Positions 15,001 to 30,000 of a DNA stretch of 64,000 nucleotides are shown here, in pieces. The DNA comes from Haliclystus octoradiatus. Its lineage: Eukaryota; Cnidaria; Staurozoa; Stauromedusae; Haliclystidae. The first letter of the stretch is position 1. The number at the start of each line of letters is the position of its first letter. The position numbers were made by a program, and so were the translations under genes. The DNA lies in contig OU744454.1 of assembly GCA_916610825.1 (NCBI GenBank), positions 15,198,336 to 15,262,335 on the forward strand, given 5' to 3'. Under the pieces are notes generated by a model, which worked only from the letters and a program-made list of their open reading frames with translations, was not told the DNA's origin and made no database searches.

Positions 15001-18000
15001 CTAGGAAAGGATACCCCTACAAAAACAGTTCAGGAAATCACGAACAGTTCATGAACAGTTCATGAACAATTCATGAACGTTAAATGGCCCCAAATTTTAC
15101 TGTCTGTGAGGGTTCATGAACTGTTCATGAACAGTTCAGGAAAATTGGAGCCATTTAACATTCATGAACTGTTCATGAACTGTCTGTGAGGGTTCATAAA
15201 CTGTTCATGAACTGTTCAGGAAAATTGGAGCCATTTAACGTTCATGAACTGTTCATGAAATGCCTGTGAGGGTTCATGAACTGTTCATGAACAGTTCAGG
15301 AAAATTGGAGCCATATAACGTTCATGAACTGTTCATGAACTCCTGAACTGTTTTTCGTAGGGGTATTGGTCCAAGTGAATTATTATTATATTTACATCTA
15401 GGCACAATTGGTATGTTACAAACTAATAAATTGATAACTAGCAATTAGATTATTGTTCATCTCTTTTAAAATTATTGTCTTGTGGAGCTGCTTCACTATT
15501 TAATGTTCATCTCTTTCTTTCGGAAGGACATGTATTTAGTTGCTTCAATGGGTCCCCCAGGTGGTGGAAGGAGTGTGATTTCAAAACGGCTTCAATCAAG
15601 ATTCAATCTTATCAACATGACATTCCCTCAGGTAAATATACTAATGTAATTCATTCTAATTGTTAATATTGCATAGATTGTTTGTGTGGTATTTGTGCAG
15701 AAGTCTAAGTATCATTTCAAGTCACACAATCATTCATAATTTTTGACTAATTTCGGAGAGAAATTTAGTATTGAGGTCACTGCAATTTCAAACGCAATTG
15801 TGAACATTTTATGTCCTTAATCAGTTTACATAAAGTGCATGAATAATAATTAGAAATCAATCAATTTCATGAAAAGTTGTGTGTTTTCATTCATCTTTTA
15901 ACCACAAACCATGTAAGCCCGGGCGGTTAGTTAGTTGGCTAGTGTATTTTGGAGCATGTGTAAGTTTAATGTTCAGATGCCCTTTACTTGCAGCCAACCA
16001 ATAGTGCACCTGCCAGAGATTGAATTGAAGACCCGGCTGACCGAGGTTCAACGTCCTAACGGCCTACTACCTTGTCTTTCTTTTGTTCCTGTACTTTGTA
16101 CTAAATATCTGTTTCTGTGTCATATCTCTAATTCCAATGCTCACCCTTGCAGAAAGACTAGTTGAGTTCATGAACTGTTCATGAACAGTTGATGAATAGT
16201 TCTTGAAAATTAGGTAGTTTAACGTTCATGAGCTGTTGCTACAGTGGTATTAATGATTGGCTTTGTACACAATTTGATTCAATTCCAGGAGAGTCAAATC
16301 AAACGTATATTTGGAACAATGATTAACCAAAAACTTCAAGAATTTGATGAAGAAGTCAAAGCAACCGGCGATGTTATTACAGAGGTACATTGTGAACCAT
16401 TATTTTAACTTCATTGACTGAAGTAAATATTGACATAGTTTAATCAGAAAATTGTGAAATTGATCCGCGGCACAGTATTGTTCTTGCATTCTCTCAATTA
16501 TCATGCTTCATTTTGCCTTTAATAAATTATTTTTGATTGATTTGATTTTTCATTGTGTCTGTATTGTACAGTCAAGCCTGTTATAACGACCACCACTATA
16601 AAGCAGCCACATGTCTATCGTGGTCACTCTTGCAATGTCTGAAATAGTATTTCTATTGAATCAAACCTGCATATAAAGACCACCTGTCTTTAATTGTCAA
16701 TTCATTTACCTCTCTTAGCTGGCCGTTATACACAGGTTTCACTGTATATGTTTTTGTGTTAGAAAATCTTTTCCGTAATTATTGTTTGACATTGCTAAAA
16801 AAATACCATTCTGATAAGTTCACTCACAAATTTGATTTTTGATGTAAATAATACTGTAAATTTTTAACTCTCACAACTGGCACAAACTGTGTCTGTTTTC
16901 AACGACCTATTTCCAAGTTTGAGTGTTTTTCAATGTCTAACATGCAAACGTGATTGTCACTCACACAACTGATACCAGAAATGAAGGTTTTTATAAGGCG
17001 AGAACAGGCTACTGCAGTGTCAGCAAAACAGATTTGTTTGGTTGTGGCTGTGCATACTTTACAATTCCCTTCAGAAACGTTTTGGTCTGGACGCAGGCTA
17101 TGATATTATTGATTTCAAACTTATTATTGAAATTTGAAAATTTTGAAATCATTTCATTTGTTGTTCTGTTGTGTTTTCCCAACGTTGCGCAATGTTTAAT
17201 TGTAATCCTATACGGTATGTTTAATGAAAGAGCTGTTTTCTATTTGAAGGCTACAATTGAGATCTACAACAGTATTGTACAGAAAATGTTACCAACGCCA
17301 GCAAAAATACATTATCTATTCAATTTGAGAGATATATCCAAGGTAGGTAATTTGTAATATGTAAACTTTGCTGATCTCAAAGAATGCTTTGATATAGTTT
17401 AGTAGTATTTTTGTTATTTTTGTGTAATTTGTGGCGTTCTTTCAGTAGAAAATATGTTCGACGTAAGAGGGATTGCAAATTCCTATATTATGACCTTTAA
17501 TAAATATGTGTGAATCGAACTTGAGTCCGAACCGGATCCAATCGAGGTGGATTCGGGTTGATATTTTAGGTCATTAGATCAGATCGAATTTGTAGTGCTA
17601 TTTTTGGTTCAGATTGTTTTGGATTTAGAAATTTGATTGAGTATTTATATTTTGTAATAATTAATGTGTTCCAGCTTCCTTTCAACACAGAAAATAATTT
17701 TTTCAGGCTGAATATAGCGATGTTATAATATGCCTGGTTCAATTGACTCAAGCTATGTGAAATTAAGTACAATTTATTAAGGAAGTGATTAGTTAAGATG
17801 TCACTATCACATTCGTACCCGTAATCAATTTTCTATAAATCTGATCTGACGCACACCTTTAGCTTGTAACTACTACACTACCTGATCCATTCAAAGAACA
17901 GTTCAGGATTTTATGAGCTTGAGATGAGATGGATGGAGATGGATATTTCATGTTTGAGATGGATTATTCGTGAACGTTAATTGGCCCAATTTACAGGGAC

Positions 18001-21000
18001 GTTTCTCGAACTGTTCATGACCAGTCAGGAAATGTTCAGGCGAATTGAGCCATTTGACACTCATGAGCTGTTCATGAACTGTTTTTGCTTGATGCTCTGA
18101 ACGGATTACATGTCAATACAATATTTTGTGTTATATCTAAATCATGATTCTGCTCAGTATACGAATATTGTTAAAAGTATAAACATTATTAATTGTGTTG
18201 AGATTATTTGTAGTTATTATATCTATTTGCATTTTATTCAATAAATGAATTTTCTGGTTTGTTGTTATTGTATCAAGAAAAAGTGATTCTATTGTTTTGT
18301 AATGGTGAGGTTTATTGTTAATAGTTTATTGAAAGTGGTATTCTTGTTATTGTATTAGCTCCAGTAGTTCTATTGTTTGTAATTGTAAGGTTTATTGTTA
18401 CTGGTTAATTGTGTAATTTATTCCTGTCTTGTGGCAGAGAAAACATTGTGTTTTTGTGAAGAGCCAAGAAAAGTCAAGAAAGTCAAGTCTGAAAGAACAG
18501 TAGTAAATTTATAAACTCAATACATTAGAGAACATTTAATTAACTGAATAACAAAAAAGAAAGATACAATACAATTTTTCGTTTAGCTTTATCTTGTATC
18601 AATGTGTTCTGGTTTATTTTATTTATTCATGCTACAGTATTTCTATTTTATAATTTACAAAGTCTTAACAACAAAATACAAGGATGTTGTTAACAAATAT
18701 GAGCCATGTTTCTTCCATTTCAGGTATTCCAAGGTCTGCTGCGGGCAAACAAGAATTATCATGATACCAAAGCAAGCATTGTACGATTATGGATTCATGA
18801 ATGTTTCAGGTGTGTAATACCAGTGTAATACCGATCTATAATTCTACTTACATATGCAAGGCTCAGAACATTTCTGTTCTGTTGGTAATAATGTTTAGTA
18901 TTTGACAACAAAAGTGTTTGGTAAATGATGAATTAGCCTGTATTAGAGTTATTCTAGAAAATGTCACTTTGTAATTTTTTGTGTAATTAGAGTAAATTTT
19001 TGCTAAAGTGTATCTGGAGAGTTTTGTATTGTTCAGAATTTTTCTTAGAATTTGCGGCATTTTTAGTCCATTTTTGTTATATTATATGATTTTACGCAAT
19101 AGCTGACAGAAAATATATTTATTAATAAAGAACAACGTTTCGGGTTCTCAACTGAGCCCATTTTCAAGTTAATTTTTACATAATAAATAGCTATAATAAA
19201 AATGCATCCTTGGGGATGAAATTTAAGAAAATATTTTTGATCTTATTGAATCAGATTGTCCATTCAGGCAAGGATTCAGTTCTCTAATGAAAATCATTTC
19301 AAAGAGCAAACAATCGAATTTGTCCTTGCAGCGACGTAGAATTGAGAATTGATTACCGATATCCTTAGGGGCGAGACCGTGTGTATTTTTTAGATGTTGA
19401 CCAACAGCAGAAGATTGTCTTGCATGCTCTTTTACGCGTTCGTGTAGATGCCGGCAAGTAAAACCAACATAGTTTGCTTCACACAAATATATAATTTTGG
19501 TTCCACTTTTTGTAGTTGTTAACGAACACATGTCTCATTTCAGGGTATTTGGTGATCGTCTTGTGGATACATCAGACAAAGAGTCATTTGTTACATTGCT
19601 TAGTGATAAACTTGGAGCCTTACTTGATGTTTCGTATCACAACCTATGTCCAAACAAAGTGCCACCAAATTTTGGTAAGTCAAAGAAATAAATTTAATAC
19701 TTTATTTATCGGTGTTCAAGCCGTCAATGGAATAGCCGTTGAAAAAAATGTATGTGGCTCTCTTGGTGTAAAGCTAATGTAATATTTCTATGATGATTTC
19801 CAAATAATTCATGATTGTTGGGGATATAAATTTATTTATCATATCCCTATTTCGCGAGGGATAGCTCTAATGCTTACAATTTGATCACCAGGGATTGATT
19901 TCTTCTTTAACGACAAGATAGTTTTTTCAACCAATTTGTTTATAAAAAATAAATAACAGAACCCTAATTTTTAGACATTTTTAACATAGGTGTTCCCATG
20001 TCTGATGTGGACAATGTATCGGCATTTATTTATTTATTCATGAACAGTTCATGATCGTTAAATGGCCCCAATTTTCACAAACTGTCCACAAACTGTTAAT
20101 GAACAGTTCATGAAAAAGTCCAAGGAAAATAAACTATTTAAAGTTCATGAACTGATTCATGTACTGTTTTTGCAGTGGTGCAGTTGATCGAATGGCTATC
20201 ATAGCTATTACTTGACATAGAACAAAATTTAGTAGATTATATAATTCTCAAACAATTATACAAAATAAGATATTAATCAATCCAGCAGTCTCCTGCCATA
20301 AAGGATAGACCATTGTATGTCTGAGAATTTGATGATAAGGTTTGAAATTACTCTTTAATTTTTATTTTAGGTGACTTCATGAAAGATGAAGGCATTTATG
20401 AAGACCTCACAGACTTTTCCGCCTTAAAAGTATTTATGGAAAATCAACTAGAAGATTACAATATGGAACCAAGTGTAGTAGCAATGGATCTTGTGCTTTT
20501 CCGAGATGCCATTGAACACAGTATGAATATTGTATACCTTAATGGAGTTATACTGCTTGTGTGTCTCTCTCTGCAAAAGTAGTTAATAAATTTATTAACG
20601 ATTCACAAACTTGGACAAATTTTCATTAAAGTTTACATGGACTTGTCATGCTCGTTTATGGACAATTTCATGAAAATTAGGCAATTTTTTGTTTATAGAC
20701 AGTTCATGCACTATTCATGAACTCAATTGGAGTATTTTTCGCATCAATATTGCTATCATCATCCTCGCCCTTTGTAACTTCATCATCATCAACATCATCA
20801 TTTTTGTAAAATAGTTATTCTATTTGCTGCCTGTCGGATGCTGATTGTTGAATGATTATTTTATTATAGTGTTGAGAATCATCCGTGTAGTTGGTCAGCC
20901 TCGTGGAAATATGTTGTTAATTGGTATAGGAGGCAGTGGCCGACAATCTCTGGCAAGGCTAGCTGCATACACAATTTCATACAAAGTGTTTCAAATTGAA

Positions 21001-24000
21001 GTCACGCGGCAGTACCGCAAGCAAGAGTTTCATGATGGTATGAATTAGGCAAACATACTTCAACTTTGATATATATAGATTAATCATATAACCTGGTATA
21101 TTCTTACAATCAAAAATAACAGGTCATTAACTGCTTGATCTGTAGAAATTCTTTTTCTATTTCTGGTCTCACAAAATATCTAGCAGAGAAACTTTGAAAT
21201 ATCCAAACGAAAACTTAATTTTTGGTTGTTTGTTTTTTTCAAAAATATTTCCAATTCAAATTTTGGCAACATACTTAACTTACTGTGCAAGTGCATCATA
21301 ACCACTGAAAAGGCATTGTATGACTTCATGGATAAAGAAATATGTTAGCAGCTCAGCTGGAAATTAAAATACAGTTGTCATGAACATTTTCATAAATGTG
21401 TTAAGAAAAAGAAGTTTCAAAAACTTCAATAAAATTGAAGGTCTTTTTTTTGCAATCCTTATTCAAGGACCAGGCTCATGGACAGTTTGTTCAACCTAGT
21501 ACTTGCTGTAACCAGTTAGTTAATATATCTTTCTGTTTTTAGATCTAAGACGACTTTATTTCATGGCTGGTGTTGAAAAGAAATCAACCATTTTCCTATT
21601 CACTGACACACAAGTCTCTGATGAATCATTCTTAGAAGACATCAACAACATATTAAGTAGCGGAGAAGTCCCTAACCTATACAAACCAGAAGAATTTGAA
21701 GAGGTAGATGTGATAACCATACAATAGAAATGACAGTAAAATCAAACTAGCAATGAGTCAACCTCGTAACATGAGTCTTCATGAAGGTGATGAACTCTTC
21801 ATTGGTAATTTTATGTTTAGGCTTTCCGAAAGTTTAGGTTTTAAAACTAAAGGTTTAAATTCAACAGTTTGTAATTGCAACATTGCATTGTCTGATTGAT
21901 ACCATGTATTTTGTGTTTAGGTTCGTTCAGCACTTAGAGATTCCGCTAAGGCTGATGGTATTCCAGACACACCTGAACAGATGTACAAATATTTTATTGA
22001 ATGTGTTAGAAGCAATCTTCACGTTGTGCTCTGTATGAGTCCAGTTGGAGAACCTTTCAGGTACATTTATATGCTTAATATCACAAGTAAATGTAACGAT
22101 CGCAAGCCAAAGTAATTTAGAAATGGAATTAAAATTGAACGTTATTGTAACTTTTTGATATAAATTAGCTATATCTATTGACTAGCCATACATCTTTTTA
22201 AACTATTACATTACATCAAAATAGATTGGTTCGCTTCAGAATATGATAGTCATCATTGCGACGTAGCAGAACTAGGAATACAACTACTTTTTAATCCATC
22301 CTTTCATTGTAAAAAAATTGCGTTTGGTTGTGATAAGCACAATAATGCACAGCCAGTGAGCTTGTTATCTTTTCTTTACAATACTTAGTTTTTGATTGAC
22401 ACATCTTATTTTGAATTGTTCAAACATTATTTTGCCATATTCAGGAATCGCCTGCGTCAGTACCCTGCCTTTGTCAATTGTACTACGATTGATTGGTTTG
22501 GTGAATGGCCTTCTGATGCATTGGTCGAAGTAGCCGAAAAGTACCTGGAATCCGTCACTCTTATTAATGACGAGGTAAGGAGAAGTAACCTTTGAGTTAC
22601 TCCATTTAAACATGGAAACTGCTACGTTGATACATTAGCTCAAATGTGGAGCCCTTGCGAGAAACTGTTCAGGAGTTCACGAACAATTCATGAACAGTTC
22701 GTGAACGTTTGATGGCTCCAATTTTCCTGAGCTGTTCTTGAACTGCTCGTAAAAAAAGTAAAAAACTGCTCGTGAACAACAGTTCATGAAATATCACAGA
22801 CAGTTCAAGAACAGTTTATAAACAGTTTATGAAAATTTGGGCCATTTAACGTTCATAAACTGTTCATGAACTGTTCATGAACCCTATTTCGCACAGGAGA
22901 TGCTGCACATTATATGCTACTCCAATTCTAGCTATAACATTTGCTATAACATGAATGTTCAATTCCCCAATTTCATGAACATATCTTGCTTATTTGTGAA
23001 CTTTCAATGGACAATTCATGAAATGTCATGAGAATTTCATAAACATGTTCATCAAAATTGGGCCATTTGACATTCATGAACTCATAAACTACATCTTTCT
23101 CAGGTGTGGTTTATTCTTCGAAATGCCCTATAATAATATCATGTCTTAAAGTCTGTATCCTCTAGCAGGGAAGTCGTTGACGTTTTAGTTTTGTTATGTT
23201 TATGTATACATTGACGCACTGTGTATGCAAAATAATGACTGTAAATTTGTTTTATAATCAAATTCATCTCGATTTTATAATGACTTTTCACATACTAATT
23301 TTCTTCTTCAATTGAGAGGTACTTAATTTCGACTTGTAACGTTTTTAAAAAAATACAAAAAGGCAAAAACAGGAAATCGTATTATTCACAAGATAAAGCC
23401 CTAACTACATTTTACAAATGCAGATACAGGATTTACTATTATGGCACTAATAATAATAATTTAGGGTGGTTATGTTTTTTTAAATCCAAAGGTAGATTGT
23501 TCCGCAAGGGTGGAGAAGCATATTTGAAGGATCTACCTCCTTGCGTTGAGCATGTAACTACTGCAATTGCGTAATCTAGCAATAGTCCACCATTATTCGA
23601 TCGTAGTGAATAAGATGATAGTTCTTTTATTGATAGTAGGTCACTCAAGTAAGAAGGAGCCAATTTACCAATAGATTTAAAAATTATTACCAACATTTTG
23701 AATATAAATTCTGTACTTTAGCAGGTAGCATTAATATAGTAAACTACCATTGTCAAGATTTAAAAACTAATTTTTATATTATTTTGTAGAAAAAGAAAGC
23801 AGTTGCTCAAATCTTTGTATCAATCCATCAATCTGTAGTTTCTGTGTCCGAGAAAATGTTATTTGAAGTCAAGAGACACAATTATGTTACACCGTCTAAT
23901 TATCTTGAGCTTGTTGGTGGCTATATAAGGTAATTATGACCGGTGTTGTTTGTTTTTTTGTGTGTTTGCTTGTTTGTTTGTTTGTTTGTGTGTTTGTTAT

Positions 24001-27000
24001 TTGTATATTTGTTTGATTGCTTGTGTGTTTGTTTAGTTGGTTGGTTAGCTAACTTAATCTTCTTTTCACTCATAAAAGATTATACTTTGCGGAACCTAGA
24101 ACATTTTCAACTTTTTGTTTTGGATTATTTGTGAAAGTGTGACCTACAAATCAGAAAATATAAATTTTCTTCTGAATTTTCTCTATTTGTGTTAATCATT
24201 GTGTTAATGCAGAAACCTTCACAATTAACTTCCTGTAAATTGTAATCCATCAAATGAATTGATTATAGTGACCCCTTTGAAACTCCATGAGTTCATGAAC
24301 AGTCGTGGATCGGTTCATGAATGTGAAGTTACTCAAAATTGTGTGAACACTTCATGAACAATTCATTAAGTTTTGAGCAATTTGAGAATCAACAAACGTT
24401 TATCAAGGTCAAGGTTCATGACATTTCAATCACAAGAGCATATGTTTCATTTCTATCATTCCAGTCTTCTCTCAGAAAAACACAAAGAACTTGGAGATGC
24501 TGCTAGTAAACTAAAGAATGGTTTGGAAAAGATTGACGATACTAGAAAAAAAGTAATTATTTTCCCATTAATATAATAGTTGGTAATGACAGTAATTTAG
24601 ATCATGTATCTAGCACAATGGCTAACAGGCAAATAAACAAAGGAGGATATTTTTAAATGTATCCTCACTTACATGTGACCTTTTAAAAAAAAAAAAGTAT
24701 ATATATATAAAGAAAACTATGTTATCAGAAATAATTAACAGGCAAAGGAAAAGTTACAGAACTGTGATAAATTAACGTGATTAAGTTTAAATTTGAATGT
24801 TTGTAAAGAACTAGACGATATAACTTCTTCAGGAAGATAGTTCCATGGCTTGATTGTTTGTATGTAGAAGAATGTTTTATGAAGTATGCAATTGGAGTCT
24901 TTTGAAACCTTTGGAGGCTGGACAAACAGCAGGACACACATTATTTGACAGACATATACCGCAGCTATCACCCCAAAATGATATGTTTTTATTTCAGGTT
25001 GAAGTGATGTCTATCGAGATGAATGATGCTAAAGTGCAAGTTGCACAGTTTCAAGAACAATGTAAAGAGTTTCTTGTTATCATTGTACAACAGAAAAGAG
25101 ATGCCGATGAACAACAGAAGGTAACACATCTGATTCTGACCATTGATGCAGGGTCTTTGGTTTAATACCTGCAAAAACAGTCCAGGAGTTCATGAACAGT
25201 TCATGAACGTTAGATGGCCCCAATTTTCATGAACTGATCATGAACTCTTGAACTGTTTTTTTCAGAAGAGGGTCTTGAGCTTAATCTCTGTCAAAAGCAC
25301 TATTGGTTGGCGTCAGGAAAGGCATCCAGCTATAAAATGTGCTCAATTCTTCAGAAATACTTGTCAATTAACCAGCCACTCTGGTGAAAATTAGCTACAC
25401 CGCTAACCTGGTTTTTTAGATAAATGGCAAATATACAAATACAAATAACAAATCTGCTTTCATGGACGTTCATGAAGCAACATCAATTTACTATTATATG
25501 GAATATAATCTACTTTATTATTTCAAGATTGCTCAATTGCAAGCCAAAATTATTGCAATGATTACAGCTGGCTGTTCAAGTGCCAGCTATGTTTGGATTA
25601 ATAGTTGTATTGTTTTCACTATATATTACACTACAGAAAAATGATGGTTTCATGGATATACATTTTCTCAAGGGTTCTTGAACCAGTAAGTGCAAAATTG
25701 CCAGATTTCCATGAAACACACTTCATGAAATGTTTTGGATTATTCATGAAAGTAACGTTTCCTGTACAATGTTGCTTCCCTTAAACTAATGTGAAAAAAT
25801 GTGTTGAGCTCATAAACTGTTTATGAACAATTTAAAAACACTTTGTGAGTAGTTCATTAACATAGCTGCATGCAGGCTCTACAATGAAAATTGGGTTATT
25901 CAACGTTCACAAGCAGTTCATAAACACCTCATAAGCATTTGATGAACAGTTCTAATTCTGGAACGTTCAAATGGCCTAATTTTAATGAACTAGTCCACAA
26001 ACTGTTTTCACAGAGTAATACTCAAGATGCTATAAAATATTTGAAGGGCTGATCTCATTTTGTAATCAACGTGTTTGCTTATGTTTAATTTGACATAGAG
26101 TGTTGCTACAAGCGGTAAAAAGATTCAAGAAGAAGAAAGCAAATGCCGAGAAATTGCAGAAAATGCGCAACATGATCTGGATGAAGCCCTTCCGGCTTTA
26201 CAAGAAGCAATGAGGGCATTAGAATCTTTGAACAAGAAAGACATGACAGAAATTAAATCGTATGGACGGCCACCACCTCTTGTTGAGAAAGTGATGGAAG
26301 CTGTGATGATTTTAAGAGGGAATGAGCCTACATGGGCTGAAGCAAAGAGACAACTCGGTATGATCTAAGGCTGTAAAAAATGGATTTAAAATCTATCAAA
26401 TGTTCAGCAGGGATTTTTTGAGCATTTTTAATTTTAACAGTCTCTACCTTGAACTGTTCATGAAAATTATATACATTACTCATTAGGCCTAATAATATAT
26501 TTTCGAATTACATGAGTCTTGAGGGAGCAGTAGAATTTGTTAAAGTAGTAGAGTAATTTAAGGAAAAAATAGCTTGGTCAAAGAGAGCTTTTTTGAAGAT
26601 TTTGTTTTAAGGTCTGATGAAAACATTGTCTTCAAGATACTTTGCATGCAAAACTTCAAAAATAGTTGATGAACACACATATATTCCATGCTCCTTGCGA
26701 AAAAAGTACTCATGAGTCCATTGTGCAGCTAAGGATTGCTCCATAGTACAGCCTCCAGGATCAAGTAAAAGCATTTTTTCTGTCTAGAAAAGTACATAGT
26801 ATCTGTATATGGCAACATTCTAAATTAAAACGCCATGTGATTTATGTTATTGATTTCTATTCAACGCCCTGGCTATAAATGTTAACACAGTATCTAATTC
26901 TGTTATACAGGAGAGTCAAACTTTATCAAACAACTCATTAACTTTGATAAAGAGAACATGAGTGATCGTGTGTTGAAGAAAATTGGTTCTTATTGCGCAC

Positions 27001-30000
27001 AAAGCGATTTTGTACCGGATATTGTAGGTCGTGTCTCATTGGCTGCAAAATCACTTTGTATGTGGGTAAGAGCGATGGAAGTCTATGGAAGGATCTATAG
27101 AGTGGTGGAACCTAAGAAGCAGCGTTTACACAATGCAACAAGCCAACTGGAAGAGAAACAACGTTCGCTGGCAGAGGCTGAAGCCAAACTCAAAGAGGTG
27201 AACATCGCCAGTTACATACACATATCTAGTTACATCAAAGAGAACTCAATCATTCTCATGATTGTCACACTGTTCCTGCGAAAACAGTTCAGGAGTTCAT
27301 GAATTATCTGTGAGGGTTCATGAACAGTTCAGGAAGATTGGAGCCATTTAACGTTCATGAGCTTTTCATGAACTGTTCATGAATTCCAGGGGTGACTCTG
27401 CACATCCCCTTATGAAATCAGTTCATGAGAATTTAATGGTCTAGATTTCATGAACTTTTCATGAACTGTTCACAGACAGTTCAAGAAGAAATCTTGTGAA
27501 AATTGAGCCAATTAATGTTCGTGAACTTCCATTTATTGCAAAGATTAAATTGTGAAAGATAAGATTAATGAATGAAGAATATTAAATTATTACCATTATA
27601 TGTAACTGTAATTCTAATTGTGAGACATCCTGGACATTTTAGATATACAATAATAAAGTCATAAACAACATTAATGACAACAATACATTCACATATGATG
27701 AAACCTGTATATAACAACCGGCTACAAGAGGTAGATATTTTGAACACTGTGTGTAGGTGGCCTTTATATGCAGGATTGACCGCTATATACAGGTAGTTGC
27801 TGTATAAAGGTGACTGTATAGCAGGTTTGACCGTACCATAGATTCTTCAACCGATAATTGATCTTTGTAGTTTTCTTATCTTTTTTAGGTTACTGATAAA
27901 ATTGAGGCTTTGCAAAAGAATTATGATGAGAAATTAACTCAAAAAGAAGAACTTGGAAGGAAAGCAAAGATGTTACTGACAAAACTAGAACGTGCTGGCA
28001 AACTTGTTTCTGGTTTAGGAGGAGAACGAGACCGTTGGGAAATAAGTGTTGGGGTAAGATACAGAGAGGAATTATCCATTCCAACGTATATAAAATATTT
28101 ATCTCTTTCATGTATATAAAACATAAATGAAACATGAAACACAAATTTTATATAAATTAGGAAACAAAAGTCATTCTGAATGATTTAAATTGAAAAAAAA
28201 TATCGATCTTGAGCTACAGAATCGAAGAGGCATAAAAATCTAATTTCAATGAAAAAACATTATGAAATACTGAAGTTACAGCGTTTTATTTAGACAAAAA
28301 TAGATTACTCTGGCCTAGTGTAAACTGATCACCTATCTGAACTTTTTGAAAGTGGACTTTTGAAAGACTTTTGGAAACCTGTTTTTCTTCTCTTGTGTAA
28401 ACGTTGCATTGGTATCCATGCAATTTCTTCTTGTTACAAATCGATTCCTCTTGAAACTCATTTATTTTGCATCATATCTTTCAGATTCTAGAAGAGAACA
28501 TTTCTTATTTACCTGGTGACTGTCTCATTGCCGCAGCGTTTTTGTCTTATGCTGGTCCATTCCTGTCAAATTACAGAGATGAACTAGTGTTTCAGACATG
28601 GTTACCAAATGTTCGACAACTTGCTATCCCATGCAACCCAGAGTTTTCATTTGCTGAATTCTTGTCTAAACCAACTATCGTAAGGCAATGGAATATCCAA
28701 GGCCTCCCATCTGATTCATTCTCTACGGAAAATGGTGTTATGGTAACACGTGGTAACCGCTGGCCTCTCTTAGTTGATCCACAGGGCCAGGCAATCAAAT
28801 GGATTAAAAACATGGAAATGAGTCGTGGATTGAAAATTATTGACTTACAGCAACCTGATTATCTGCGCACTCTTGAGAATTCCGTACAATTTGGTTCACC
28901 TGTGTTGTTACAAAATATACAAGAGACACTAGATCCATCTCTTTCACCCGTCCTGAATAAATCTATCATCAAAAAAGGTATGCATGAAAACAATAGCCAA
29001 GCCTCATAATGACAGCATTATAGTTTCTATCTAGTGATCACTGTCACCCTCCGGGTAACCCCTGTAAGACGGGTCTATCAACACCATGAATAATAACTTG
29101 AACTTGAAAATTTGATGTTTGTGAACTCTTGAACTTTTCTCTCAGGTCTTTCCCCTTATATTGTTTCTGCATTATTTTTATTATAAACTTTCACTGTTTT
29201 TTCCTTTTTCAGGTGGAATCTATCTTATCAAGTTGGGTGACAAAGAAGTTGAATACAATCCTGATTTCAGATTCTATATTTGCACCAAACTGAGCAATCC
29301 GCATTACGCCCCTGAGATTACAACAAAGACAACAATTGTGAACTTTGCTGTCAAAGAACAAGGTCTGATTACCCTCATCCATGACATATCAACATTTTTA
29401 GGAGAAACGTTGTCGTGAAATTGCGCAACATTTTCATGAGCCTGGGAATGAATCCTCCGAGAACTGTTCATAAAAATCATGAGCTCAAACTTATCTTAGT
29501 AATTGGCTATTATTTTTCATCAACATTTATAAACTCTTGACGATAGACTGTTCACACGGTTTATGAAAAAGTTCTTAATCTTTACTGAAACAATAATGAC
29601 AGTCCTTTGATTTATTTGTTGTTCAAGTGTTTACATTGAACTCTTTATAGGGGTTTTAGGGGAAGCTATTGCGCTTTAATATCTATCATGATCTATTTAT
29701 GAAAGATCCATGGACCAGATTTTTAGAAACTGTTCACACAGTTAATTTAAATTTCCCAATTAACCTGGTCATCAGCTGCTGTTTGTGATTTGTGTATCAA
29801 AATTAAATTGCTGTTTCATATCATCATAGCACAAATTCAGAGTGTATTTTGATTTCAATAACAGGTTTGGAGGCACAGTTACTAGGTAACGTTGTCCGTA
29901 AAGAGAGACCTGAGTTGGAAGAACAGAAAGATACTCTGGTGATGAATGTTGCTGCTGGAAAGAAAAAACTAGAAGAATTAGAAGATGAAATTTTGAGGTA

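Noticed and set aside
16950..17249. Long open frame before DNAH2 exon 17250-17342
   Set aside because: Only the part after the AG at 17248-17249 matches dynein; the upstream part is intron read-through.
18602..18723. Coding sequence upstream of DNAH2 exon 18724-18809
   Set aside because: Frame open by chance; CATTTCAG at 18716-18723 is a clear acceptor and homology starts right after it.
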